Source of the DNA: Protonemura montana
Taxonomy: Eukaryota > Arthropoda > Insecta > Plecoptera > Nemouridae
Length of the DNA stretch: 64,000 nt
NCBI GenBank assembly: GCA_947568835.1
Contig: OX387608.1
Coordinates: 5,556,001-5,620,000, forward strand
Reading direction: 5' to 3'
A model generated the notes under the pieces. The model made no database searches. It was given only the letters and a program-made list of their open reading frames with translations, and was not told where the DNA came from. Of this stretch, positions 1 to 22,900 are shown one piece after another. Positions within the stretch are counted from its first letter, which is position 1. Each line of letters begins with the position of its first letter. A program made the position numbers and the translations under genes.

Positions 1-859
1 GTTAATTTCCACAATTTTACATTTCCACAAGTCTATGCAGAATGATCACAATAATATTCTGGCCATGCCTAAGTGGTCGGTCGACGTTATCGTGATCTAT
101 TGGTGCAAATTTGTTTTCGAACTTTTTCAAAATTGTAACTGCCAGAAAAGTGAAATGGTCACAATGTTAAACCAGAATTTTGCAGAAGAAATATGTAAAA
201 TATGTAAATCACATATTCTGCCCTCAGAATTTTGGCAGAAACATTTTTATAAAACGCAAAACCGCTAATTTGAATAAAAACTTATAATGCCAATTCAAAA
301 AATAAAACGAAACATACTTGCGCAATTAAATTTCACAGTTTCGCGTCTCATGCCCATGCATTTCACTTCAACCAACTTTGTTTATCATTTTTACAACGGT
401 GTACACACAAAACGGGGTGTTGTACCAAAATGTTTTATGGTAAACTAGCACCTTCCTTCCTCCTCACCCCTTGCTCCTTGCTGTATCAACAGTTCCGTGG
501 GAATCTACAGTATGACCTCTTAATTTCGCACTAAATCCTCCTTAACTTTGCAAACTACAAACGTCCAGCAGACTATTTCAATGCACTTAATTAATTTAGC
601 GTGTACGCATTTAAACATGCGGTATCAGTTTCTGCGGCTAGTCGCTTGTGAAAGATAATTTGCGAAACCGTCTTGAGATTTCATCTGTCTTATAATGACC
701 ATCAGGCCACGCAGATTCCTGGCGCCTGACTTTGAGTTGGAGGAGAAAACGATTGCGCATCTTTCCTTGGCCGGCCCGACGGACGTGGCAAAATGTCGGG
801 AAAAGTCAGAGGAAAAAAACTGCACATTCTTTACATTTTTAATGCTGAGCATACGCTGT

Positions 860-1140
860 TCGGAAGAAAGGTTTGAGGGATGAAAGTTAGAACAGCAACT
901 TCACTCGCCTTGCTTATTAACCTCTCGACAGCATGGATTTGTGGAGGAATCCTGCTGTTCGAGTTTTACCATCCTTTGGAAGGGACGTTAAGCCGGTGGT
1001 CCCCTTGGTGCTATTCGACAGGAGTAGGCTACGTGCCGGCAACGGGTTTCCCCTCCTCCCTTCTAGGCTAGGTTAGGTTCATCATCTTCCACTCATTCGC
1101 CGACGCCATAAGCCCAGTGCCACATGACCCGTTGTCAAAA
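860..1140 (+). mobile_element. 5S-related composite element, body only (copy 1)
   Basis: The segment shares long stretches with 4235-4480 and with the reverse complements of 24815-25107 and 42640-42895, such as CTCGACAGCATGGATTTGTG and GGCTACGTGCCGGCAACGGG, and ends in CATCATC then CACTCATTCGCCGACGCC. The 5S-like head is absent here. It lies beyond the HMG exon of the minus-strand SoxE gene. Confidence 0.7.
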
Positions 1141-1451
1141 CAGAGCGTCTTTAATCACAATAATCAATCAATCTAAGCATAATATAAGCAAAAAGTAAAG
1201 AAACTTTGTATATTTTAAAAATGCACCATCTATAGGACGATATTTTTAGCTTGCGAGCGAATTTTTGTGTGTTCTATCTGTGTACGCTTCATCTTTTACA
1301 AATCCAAAGTATGCTATCATTTCAACAAGTTGATCATGAAAAGCATTTTCTCATCAATTATTCCTCTCACATTTATACTCTTATTCATACTCAATCAACA
1401 TTCTGGTGATATCTGATGTAGAAAACCAGAAAAGTTCCTTAATTTCGCTTA

Positions 1452-10837
<9,386 letters not shown>

Positions 10838-13800
10838 CGTTCGCTTCAACACCAATTGTTCTCACAGAAGAAATTTAAAAATATTTAAAAAAAAAAAACG
10901 GTTAAAAATCGAACTAAATTAAAAGAGTCTTTTCAAATTTAAACTGTTTCGTTAACGGCCATAACGGGCCGTGGTCTTATTTTTTTTTTTAAATCGCGCA
11001 CACAACAATACACCGAGAAAAATAATAGAAATTCACAGTAGGCACCTGTTGCTTTGGTTAGTTATTCAGAGTCGCGCACCCTCTTGCTGTTAGCTGTCAA
11101 CAGAGCTATTTTCGGTACTGTTCGCTCCGGCGTTCCGACCTGCTCAAGTACAACCCACCGAATGCCGCGCGCTATCTTTTCCTTGGCTTCTCGGCCAGCC
11201 TCTCTAAGAAAGCGCAGTAAAAAAAAAGAGTGACATTCAGAAGAGCACACATTGGAAATGGAAAACGATAGGACACTGGCAGATGTAGTCATCTTCTGGC
11301 TTACCATTTAAAACCACGATCCAATAGGAATTTGTGTGCAGGCTTTGCCGACTACCAATTGCAAATACTCAAGTGCTTATCGTAAGTAGAATTTCTTGGC
11401 ACGCGCCTTCGTAATATTTGACAATTCATGCAAATCAATAAAGTCGATTTTTAACATATATTAGCGCTTTTAAGTCAGTTTTTATTATATTTTTATTTAG
11501 TTTCAAAGATGGTGTATTCGTTATCTATGTTTGTAAATATCCAAGTGGTTTTGTATAAATTGTTTATCATTCTACTGTGGCCGTGCAGTCTAGATTTCTT
11601 TTGTTAATCTAAGCAATAAACAAAAGATCAGAGAAGTAGGATCTGGTCATCTGCAAATTACTATCTTTTTTAATATTTATTCTATGTAAATTGATACCAA
11701 GCAGGCGTACCAAACTGCATTTTCCTGTACCACACTACCATTTGTATGCAATCGATTGGCACACAAAAATTGTATTTAAAATAACACACACAAAATTGTA
11801 AATGTATATTTCTTTTATTTGACTTAAATATTTCTTGTTTTAAATTTTCTTTCCACGCGTTTTTTTCCTTGCTAACTTGGGTAGGCTTGAGAATAATCTA
11901 CTAGAAAATAATACGAAATCAACAGTGAAATTATTTAAATAACTTAGTTTTACAGCAAAATATATGCGCGAACAATTGTTGGGAAAAGTTATTTTCTTTC
12001 AATATGTGATTTTTCCTGATTTTTCCTGATTTTCCTCCAAGATTTTCTATTTCTACTGACGGCACAATTTCCTGTAAGTTTTCTTCCATCAAAGATTTTG
12101 TTCGGATTGCTACGACCACTGGATTCTCCGATCCCCCTTACGACCAGGAAGCGTTGGAAATGATTTCTTGGATTCAGCGACGAAATTTGTTTTCCAGAGT
12201 TATGCAACCAGCAACGCACGGTTCCCAGTTTAGGTCACAGGACCACTTGCTAGTACGTTAAACGGCCGACAGATGGCATTCAAGCATTCTTTCAGGAAAA
12301 TAGACGTGCTCTATAATTTTAATATACAGTTCACGTTTGTAAGGAATCAAAGGAATTTATTAATTTTGCTAAAAATTCGATAGCTCTGGTTAAAAAAATT
12401 AAATGTGGATCATAAAATATCCTATTCCTGTGCAATTTAAGTTATGGTCGGTGTGGAAATTGAATAAGATGGATGAGTGCATCAAAGATTCAATCAATTT
12501 TGTTATTATAATCATTTTTAGACTCATGTCTACATAATCAAACCTTGGCACTAGTTTTGAAAAGACCCAGATCAAATAGTTTTTGTCAATTTTGTTATTA
12601 TTTAATCGAAGGCAAACTAGAACAACTTTATGGCAATTGTACGATTGGTACAGAACGTATCAATTGTGCGTAAGTGTATGTAATACCCGTAATATATTCC
12701 TCACCCAATACGTAAGTAAAGAAATATAAAGAAAAATGAAGCTTCGTCAATATATATATTTGGAGGACCGAATGGTCGAATTGTTTTACTAGTTGGATGA
12801 GCGTAGCGAGCTTGTGTTGACCGTGTTCAAAATCCGCTACCAAAAACGCTCCAAGAGACAGCAATTATGTTGCTTATGGTTATATCATCTTCATAGAGAT
12901 ACGAAAGTGTGTTAACGGTGAATGGAAAAATAGGATTTGTTATTTTTGTGTTGTAATAACATTGATTTCACAAAAAAAAATGTTTTTGGGAATAGAAAAC
13001 TTTGAAAAAAAAAATCTCTGTGCAAAAACGATAGAAAAAAATGACCTAAAAAAAAAGTGCGTCTCCAAAATGGAAGCTCATTGCGTGTCTCAGAGATATT
13101 CGGGACGCGTTGCTCGCTATATGAAAAATGATAATCCTTGCCAGGTGCTAATGACTACCGGCTCTAGGGCTGAGTGGGTGTCAAAATCGCCGCCATACTT
13201 TCAACTCGACCGCCCTTTGCAGAAGCGGAAAAGTTCCGGGTGGTCAATAATGATCTCTCGTCCTGCCAATGAGAGAGGCTGACGTCTACCTCTTCAGATG
13301 CACCCCAGTGTGACCTCCGAGATAGAAAATCCTTTTCAAACGCCGCTAACATTTCACATTTTTAATACGTCCGGTATTCACACCTTTAATGTCTGTGAGC
13401 TTATGCGAAATTCTGTTTGAAAAATTACCGACATTTCGTGGATCACGGGTATTTATTAGAAAATTTAACGCATTCGATGTTTATCATTTAGGTCAAACTG
13501 CAATCAAGAGATTTCACGATTAATTGTGCGTGTTAAAGAATTTTAGCGATGAGTTTTTTGCGTGTGGTCAGTTGTTTTTTAATTCATTTGAAACCCTTGA
13601 CATGCTGAATATATAGCCAGGAAATTAAACGTTTTTATTATTGCTTTTTAACTAAGTTTCTTCTTTATCGATAAGCGCACATGAAAATATATCAAAATGT
13701 TTTATAGTGCACAGTCGTATCGTGCTATTTATTAAAATATCTCATTTTTATTTGGAAAATTATCATAACGATGCTATAATTTTGAATCTTCTTTTTATTA

Positions 13801-16800
13801 AAATCATTGTGACAGAGTGATTATGAATAATATATGAATTTCTATATAAATGCATTTCATTTGAGAAGATCTTATGGCAACAACAATAATCTAGATGGCT
13901 TTGAAATTGGTGGTTCTAACCTCTAAACCTAACCTACAAATTATTTTACAATAAACAAACCTACATTGAATTTATTAGATATCAATTTATAACCAATATA
14001 CTTGCCCGTGATATTGAGCATACATATTAACATATTTCAAATTCTTCTTTTTAATCTTGGTCTTGGCATGCAACAATTAACGAACTGCTTGCCTCTGGTC
14101 ATGAACTGATGACGAGGCAGATTCCTTACGAGGGGGTCGTGGGTCAACTAGGATCTTCCTTGTATCAACAATCTTTAGACGATGACGACGGATAATAGAA
14201 TCCTGAAGAGATATACGGCGGCATGGATTGTTTCATCTCCTCTAAAGAGATATGAATTTCCTATCTGCTTTATAATATTCTTCGACTGTGGTTTCAACAC
14301 TGTGGGTCGGAGAGGTTATGATAATAATGTTGTGGCATGGCTATCACGAAATGAAAAAAGTGAACAAAATGTTGATGTCCGCATTTCGTATATGTCTATA
14401 GGAGTGCGCTGGTTGAGTCTAGTAACATTTTTTTTTTCAATTCCAGGTGACATTTGAGTGTTGCTAAGAATTTGATCGTGAAGCTTTGTACGTTGAAGAT
14501 CGTTCTTGGTTACCATTTCGGACGCTTGATTTGACGAATTTTAACGAAGCGGCGTCGATGACAAAATTAAAATGATTAAAAATTTGATAGTTAATTTTTT
14601 TTTAAAACAAAATCTTCAGTTTTGAAGTCAGGTGCAATTAGCTATTTTCCCATTATTATGAGCTACCCAGAAATCACATCCTATCATTTGTCAAAAAATG
14701 TATGTTATTTTTTTTTTGAATCACCGTATGTATGTAAACTACCAGCAAAAGAAAGTAAAACTAAAAGAACGCTTTGAACTTTGGAGGATAATTTTCCAAA
14801 ATAAAATGTAAAATTGCATAATTTGGAATGTGAAGCATAAAAATTTGCAGGAAAAATGTCTTTCGAATTTTCATCATAATTTTAATTACACTTATATAAT
14901 TTGTCTGTACAGCAATTATGTAAATTAAAAAATAAACTGCTACATATTTACATAAACTGTAAGAAAAGCAAAAAAATACTAGGTCTTAGGGGTGCACATA
15001 ATTATTAGGCCTGTTGCATGTGATAACGACAAAATGATTCTATAAATATATTTAAATTTTTTACCTTCCTAAATTTGTTTAAACTTTACAGTTACATCGC
15101 ACCCAATCGTCGGCTACCGCAATGAGAATGAGCTACCCACACAACTTGCAATGCTTAATGGCTACTAGATGACTTAATTAAATAGTTATTATTAGATCTT
15201 GCAGACATATATCATTGGTACTGTCACCAATTAGTAGATCTAGCCGAGTACCAAAAAGTTGGGCAAAGGCAAGCGATGATTTGCCGTGGGCAGGATTGCA
15301 CCTAGCCGTATAACCAGTGTATCCAGTGTAACGAATAGCAGGGCGTCATTCAAATTGCTGGTATGTGCTAGGCGTAGCGTGCTATGCCATCAAACATGAG
15401 ATGTTAAATCTTATTTCTCTAACTAACTGTCAACATGAAAGTAAAAGGGGCTATTTCTTGACACCAAAGTTTGTGCAAGTTAGTAATACTTGGCTAGTTT
15501 ATGTGGGAAATGTGGTGAAATTGTTGGAAAATTGTAGTGGGATTTATTGTTGTTTGGTTTATGGTTGTTTTTTGGACCAAAATTGGTCAAAATTTGATAA
15601 TAATAATTCAAATATACATGTTTATATTTTGTGAAAAGCTACTTTAAAGCAATTAAATAAATTATACGCATGGATGTTATAGTAAGTGGTTTTTGGTCTC
15701 CTAAAATCAATCAATAAACAGACTGATTGAAAGAAAAAACAGCAACCGAGTAAAAAATATCCGAAATCCGAGAATTACCTGAAACTTTTAGCAAACTTTT
15801 CCTGTCTGCAGATGAAGATCAAAAGCTTGATAAAAAGCTCAAAAGCCCAAACAAAAAATTGTCAAAATATGATGAATGCTTATAAACTAAAACTCTGATT
15901 CTACTCGCTCATTCTGGGAGAAATCAGCAAAGATAATTTTATTGATTTATCGTCTAAAAAACACCCCAAGTTTATGAAAATGTACCCAATCACACGTAGT
16001 TATCAAACGAACTAATCAGCCACGATCAAAAAGTCCACGCGCGGAAGTGGACAAAGAATAAACAGCACAAGCTCGCTCTCCTCGACATAAAGAGGGGGGG
16101 TGGCCCGAAAGTATTAGGACCCGAGAAAGAGTACATAAAAGACAAAAAAAAAACTGTGTAGGCGTTTTGTTATACCCTGGATGGGGAGTTTAGTTTAGAT
16201 AGATGCTAAGATGCTGCAGCCATGCTTCTGGCCGTCGGCAAGAACCGTTTTGGCTCATCTTCATTTCTCTCTTTCTAGTCTTTTGATTTTCCGTCTCTCA
16301 CCAACTCGTGTGTCTTATTTGATTCATTTTGACTCGAGACTCATTGCCAGACGCAAGACTAACCGACAAGCATTCTCTCGTAAACTCATCTCTTACCAGT
16401 GTTGTTTAACATCCAAATTATTAGCCACTTTTAAACGATTTTTCGATTTCGTTTATCAGATATTTCAAGTAGCTAAGTGAAAATTATTAGAAAAATATCC
16501 GAAAAATACCAAAAAAAAACGTTGTTATTTTTACAGATATATTTATTATTTCATAAAAAAAAATGACAGTGTAAGTCTATGAAACTTTTCTTTTTAATGA
16601 AACATACTCAATTCTTTCCTCGTGTATTATGTCAAGTTTTTGCTCTTAAGCATGAACGCGTGTGCCTTTTTAAAGATTGACGACGTGCTGACTGGCCAGA
16701 CAAGTGATCTTTTCATTTAGTTCGCCGCTCCACACAGTTTTTATTACCACCAGCAAACAGTGCGCTCTGTCTACCCGATGAACCGCCTCAACGCACCATA

Positions 16801-16996
16801 AATTATTTCAATTTGGTGATAATTGTTTATTAGCTCGTGCACTAATTCAAAGAAGTGCGTTGAAATTACTTTACGAAATCAGTGTTTGGTTGCAGGATTA
16901 CAAAACAATAAAATAGCAGTGCTGGTTCGAAAACTGTGACTACGAGTGATCTTCAACTAAAGTCTTGATAGTTCAGGGAAAAAAGTGAACAAAACT
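10838..16996. other. Intergenic region between the divergent SoxE genes
   Basis: About 6.2 kb between the two SoxE start codons, AT-rich, and presumably containing both promoters and 5' UTRs. I see no convincing coding exon. Open frames at 11062-11307 (minus) and 12962-13282 (plus) are short, low in complexity and match no family I know. No clear TATA or initiator could be placed with confidence. Because both genes point outward, shared regulatory elements would most likely sit here. Confidence 0.6.
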
Positions 16997-19900
16997 ATGT
17001 ACAAAACAATAGTGATGCCGGACTCGGGAGGATCGCCGTCCACGAGTGGCGTCGCGTCGACGTCGAACCTGGCGTCGGTGTCGGCGGCGGTGTCGATGAG
17101 AGATGGCGCCTCGCTGGACGTTGCCGTCGGAAAACTTCTCGAAGGTATTGTTTTATGTTAGTTTTATAGCCGTATTTTTTCCTAAAGCAAGGATATTAAT
17201 ACCAAAATATCAGTTTTTATAATTGTGAAACTGGTGTCGAACATTGGGGTAGATTTTATTAGAAGACGGTGCTGCAAAAAGTAACCAGTAGGTCTGTTTA
17301 ATCATCAGTGGTTTAACCAAGTAAATAAAAATGTTATCTATTATACCATTTTTGGATCTTTGGTTCGTTATGGGCTGGATCCACAAGGTGCTGTTATCAA
17401 CATGGTAAACAAAAATCTGGAAATCAGGAAACAGGATCTGTGACTAGCTGATCCTCTTGAAATTGCGAGGTTAAATTTCAATTCAGTTTTGTGTGTCCCA
17501 GAGTCAATCACAGACCGTGTTTCCAGATTTTCAGGGGTAATACAAACTTTACCCCCAAATTGATGGGGTTTTGCCTGAATTCTGCTTTGTATATTCGGTC
17601 CCAGGTGTTTTCTACATAAGAACCAACAAGCGATTGCGTCCCCTTCCGAATAAATAAAAGTCAACATTAACAACAACAGACTTTACCAAATAAAATGTAG
17701 TTTATAAAACCATCAACTTAAGTTGACAAGACACTTTATTCGATTTCTAAACAGGTCAGTTGTTGTCTTTCATGTAGGTGCCATTGTTTCTTCCAACATC
17801 GTCGCTTTGTCTTGAGGATTTAAAAGGCAACAAGGACTATTTTGTGCAAGTTATAAGCGCTTCCTCAATGAGAGTCCTCTGGTCTTGGTGAATCGCACAA
17901 GAGCCGTTTCTTTGCGGGCGCTTTGCGAATCATTGCGGCTAAACACCTCTCGACTGAGCACTCTTATTTTCAAACCGCCTCCGCCACCCGACCGACAAAC
18001 AAAGATCTCTTAGATCAAACTTCTCACTCGGAATATCTGGATCAGCTCTTAGAAAAAAAACATCAGCAAAAAAAAGAGGATGTACTTTTTTGGACGACTG
18101 CTCCAAATGCAACTGCAACTGCAATTGCAAATATAAAAACACTTGCTTCTATACGAATTAAAACATTTTAAAATGTTGAAATTATATAAATTTTCAGTTC
18201 ACGTTAATTTAACTTAAATAAACCTAGTCTGATAGCAGAATTATCAGAAAATATGTCTGCCATTTACATTCAGAAACTATCATTTTCATCCTACAAAAAT
18301 ATTAAGGAATATTTAGAATGTGCCCGGACATAATATAATAGTAATAATGCATTTTGTCACAATTGGCAGTTTTACTATGCATAAATCATGTCAGATAATT
18401 ACAATTTACAATGATTTACAATTGTTACTTCTAATTATTTGTACAACAGAAACTCTTTTACAGAGTAAAAGGCATCGCTAATTAAAAATAAATAAATACA
18501 AGTGATTTAAAGTTAAAAATATTTTAACTTTAAATATTAAAGTATCCATGAATCTGTGATCTAAGTTAAAATGGTTAATATGTAAACTTTGTTATGTAGT
18601 GTTCCAGTGAAGTATGTACGGGTCCCAAGTATGGGATATGGTCCCTTCTCCTATCAAATTCCATTTCGTCAACGTGAACTCAGCAAAAATATACCGTCAA
18701 TGTTTCATCCTCTAAAATTAACAGCTAAATTAGACCAGCTCTAAATCGGTACGTTTTCACTAAAAGTTCCTGCTAGTTCATTAAAAAGTAGCATCAAGAT
18801 GGTGAAAGTCAGCGGATTAGCTACACTTTGTAGATTTTCTTACGTTATCAAACGCCACCAATCTGGCGGCAGCTGTGTCCTTAAGAAGGACCTCTCTGTG
18901 CATGGGGCTGTGGTGATAAGGATCTGCTGGCACAAAATGGCTGCTAATTGCGCTCGAGTAGACGCCCTGGGTGCACCTGCGCAAGCTTCAATCTTGTGCA
19001 GGGATTTCTAAAAGAATCATCGCGAGGAAATTGCTATTTTAGGCTAGTTTCAAATGTTTTACGAAGCCGGGATGGTTCCCAGTGATACGGATTTACCGCA
19101 TACCTTTTCTGAATTTGGTAATACATAATTATATTGAAATTTAATGCAATGGGCAATGGGAGTTTAGTAAATATTTCAATGAGAAAAAGAAAAATTTTAA
19201 ATTTTACTTCCATTACTACAAACGGGTAGCAAATGTTCCACTTCAGGAATGTTGCTATCGGTTATGCCAAATCCATTTCTTCTTCTTCCAACTCTTTTTT
19301 GCAACATATTATTTTTTCCCATTTCTTTTTTGCCAACCAGCTTTCTTTCTAATCTATCTCCTCTTTCTTCCTAATCTTCTTGTACTTTTTGTATCCATCT
19401 TTCTCTTGATCTTCCTTTTACCCTTCTCTCGAAGTTCACTTAAAATTTTCCTCTGTAATCTTTTTTTCTCGATTCTATATATTTTCCAAACAAACAAACG
19501 CGGACTCGAACCCCGATCTCCACCTATTGCGTGTGTTACTATAACCAAATGAACCATTCGGACACATAATTTTTGAGAGGATTTTGGTGCATTTGATGAG
19601 AATGACAGATCTCCAATCAGTAGAACCACTCTGTGTTTGATCAACACCCGCGAAATGTGAAGATCGGGGCTCGAATGCCCGTTTGGACAAATACCCCGCA
19701 CATTGCAAGCGTTTGCAATTTAAATCAGAGTTAACATAGCAAAAGTTATTTTCTTGATTATTGGCCATTCTTTAAAAAAAAAAGCTTGCAGTTGAAAGGA
19801 CATTCAACCAGTTTTTATTTCCACGAAGTTCATGATCGGGTTTACGAAATACCGAAAGGGGCACCTATTTCCGCGTTTATATGATAGCTAGTGCCTATCG

Positions 19901-22900
19901 TGCATAGCTCTGGCTTGCGATAGAAATTGTGTTGACTAGATCAATACAATTTTCTATACAAGTTATTCATAGCAATTGTATTCTCAGTGAAAATATACTG
20001 AAATAGAGCATAGGAACCTCAATTGTCCTCAGGGCAAATATATTTACCTCTATTATGTATATATTTTTTTTACAATTTGCACCATAAACTATCTTGTACG
20101 GATATTTATATGAATGAGGGTTCTGTTGTGTTATCGACGAGATTACACAAAGGGGGTGATTTTTTCTGTCGACTCGGGAAGGGTCGATGCTCTGTACGCA
20201 TGGGAATAAGAATAATCATACAAATTTCTGATGTTTGCTCAGAATTATTTCGTTTGCTTTGCTCTCAATTAAGCGTCCCGTTTGTCTAATTGATTTTTTT
20301 TGAACAATAATTTTCTTGGCGTCGAAAGGTTTGAGGAAAATGTATACTTATATGGAAATATTAATTGTGGTCAAGACTGAATTTTTAATTTCTACTTACA
20401 AAGATTTTCCGAATATTAAAAGCGTTTTAAAAAGGTTTTCATCAACGTAGAGAGAAACTTTTAAACTTTCAGATTGACTTTTACTCGTGAAAATGACTGA
20501 GGAAGTGAGCGATCACCGCATTAAGAATTTAAGCAATTAAAAAACGGAGGTTTTTCCTAAAAAAAAGTCAGCACAGAAAAAAATAATTTGAAATGCCATC
20601 GTTTTTTTTTAAATAATCCAAATCATGGCTAAAACCGTTATTTTCCAAAAATCTGGAAAATTTGGATTGCTTCGTTTTCTTGAAATGTTCGTTATATTAA
20701 CCAATAGCAGCAATTTTAAATAGTTGTCCTTTACTTAGCATCCAAAACTCATTTCAAATAGTTTTTGTTAAAACTTTTAGTGCTAAGGATAAATCAAGTA
20801 GACATGAGTCTATAATCTATAAAACCATCATAATTTTAAATGTATTCTTAAATTTAAGAAAGTATCCAGATTCTTTTCTGTATTACTCTGCAGAAAGCCA
20901 AAGAAAAATAATGAAAAAAAACACAGAATCGACATTGCGATCCTCTAATGGAGATCGACGTGAATTCAAAAGAGCCATTTTGTGAAGAAACGATATCGGC
21001 AACCTCGTGCAAGAGTAAGGCACCCCAAATGCGTATAGATTGGGAAGGCAAACAAAACTATTGCGTTCCTTTATAAATCTACACAATGCGTAAGCTTTGT
21101 TGCAGTTCATCGGCATTATGCAGGTGTTATTTAACTTCACTCCCTCCTTGATCAATCGCACGTGTCGCTCTCAAACTTCTAGGCCGACGAGAACTCAATT
21201 TGCGTTGCGTTGCAGATGAGCGCTGCCTTTTTTTTAATTTGCGGTAAATGAAAAGTGTTGTCATGGCGACGTTGATTGGCTATCGAGATGATGTATTTCA
21301 CTTTTGAAGGTCGAGGAATTGATTCAATTCTTAGCGTGAAAATGCAATGAAATCACATTCAAATTTTGAATGAAAAGTCGAGCCTGAATTCTTCCTATTC
21401 GAATGCTCTACACATTTGAAAGTCTCTTACAAAAATATTAAGAGCTTTAGACCGTAAAACAACTGCTAAATATAAGCACATTTTCGTGAATTTGTATTGG
21501 ATCTCGATCCACAAAGCAGAGTTTGACCTTCATACATTTGTGGGTTATGTTGCTATCACCATGGTAACTAAATTTGCAGTAAAATTTAATATTCGTCCGC
21601 TCGCTACGCTCGTCTTTTGCCTTCACCGCCTTCTAGAATCAATCATAAATCACCTTGAGATATTGTGTCAAAACATCCCTATCTAGTAAGATGGCTAATC
21701 AGTGCTAAGATTGAGTGGCAATTTGATATTATGTTGACCAGTGTAATGATAATGATCACAATGCTTTGAATTTGTTTGTGCCCAATAGTTTGGTAAATTA
21801 GCTAAACCGTAATAAACGTTGAACGTTTCTTTAGTGACTCCATACAGTGTACTGTGCTGTTTACACTAATCAAGATTATTCGGGCAATGTGTTTGTTGCT
21901 TTCGTAAACTGGTGTGGATGTTTTTAATCGCCCACGTGTGATCTGAGTTGCTCCGTGTAAACTATGCACAACTTCTGTTTACTCTGCAGTCAATCTTACA
22001 CGAATATAAACACATTAAAATTAAATAATGTCTATAATCATACGCAGAGCAATCTGGGAAGAAAGCTCACATTGTAGGCAAGTATTGGCAATGGTATGCG
22101 TGTTACAATGGCTGGTTTATTATAATAATATTATCAGTGATTTTTCATGCTAAATCTTTTAGGGGAAACTAAACACTTTAAGTGTATACTGGTACAGAAG
22201 ATTGTCGATTGAATTATTTTATCCAGTACTCATGAGTGCACTGGTAATTATAGATATATTTTGACTTACATTTGGGGTGTCGTAAAAAAGGATAATGTCC
22301 CTAACCCTAAAGTTATCTAGATTTTTTTTTCAGTAAGTTGGCCAATGTGTTGACAGTTCACACGATAATTCTCGAGAATTTTAAATTTAAATGGCGTCGC
22401 GTTTAGTGACACGGTAGAAGAGTAACTGAAATGTATGCAAGTAATTTGTACAGAATTCGGGACTCCCGATAAACAAGTCTTCTAGTTCCTTAGCAACTCA
22501 AAGGGGAAGTTAAAATATTGACACTTCTTAATATCAGATCACCAATTGACCAAAACATGTGGCCACATAATGCTTGGAATAGTATTTTACTAGAAGATGT
22601 ATATTTTGGCAAAACATTAGAAATACATTTGAGAAACGATTGTAAAAAAGCCGACTATTTCATAACTAGGTAAACAATTTGAGAATTCAATAATGTATAT
22701 TCAACCAGACACGATTGAAGCTTAATTGAATCTTCTATCCTCCACGTTCAAGAAAAAAACATGTGCGATTTCCAATTTTGTTTTAAACAAAACCGATGAA
22801 TGTGTTTTTTTTTTCTATGGTGCTTCGGGGGGCAGCCGGAGGGTCCAGAGATGATCCCCGGCTCACGCTTCCATGGGCTGGCGTCTGCTATTTATTTTCT

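Noticed and set aside
12962..13282. 106-codon plus-strand gene
   Set aside because: Lys/Asn-rich start from poly-A runs, no splice context, no known similarity.
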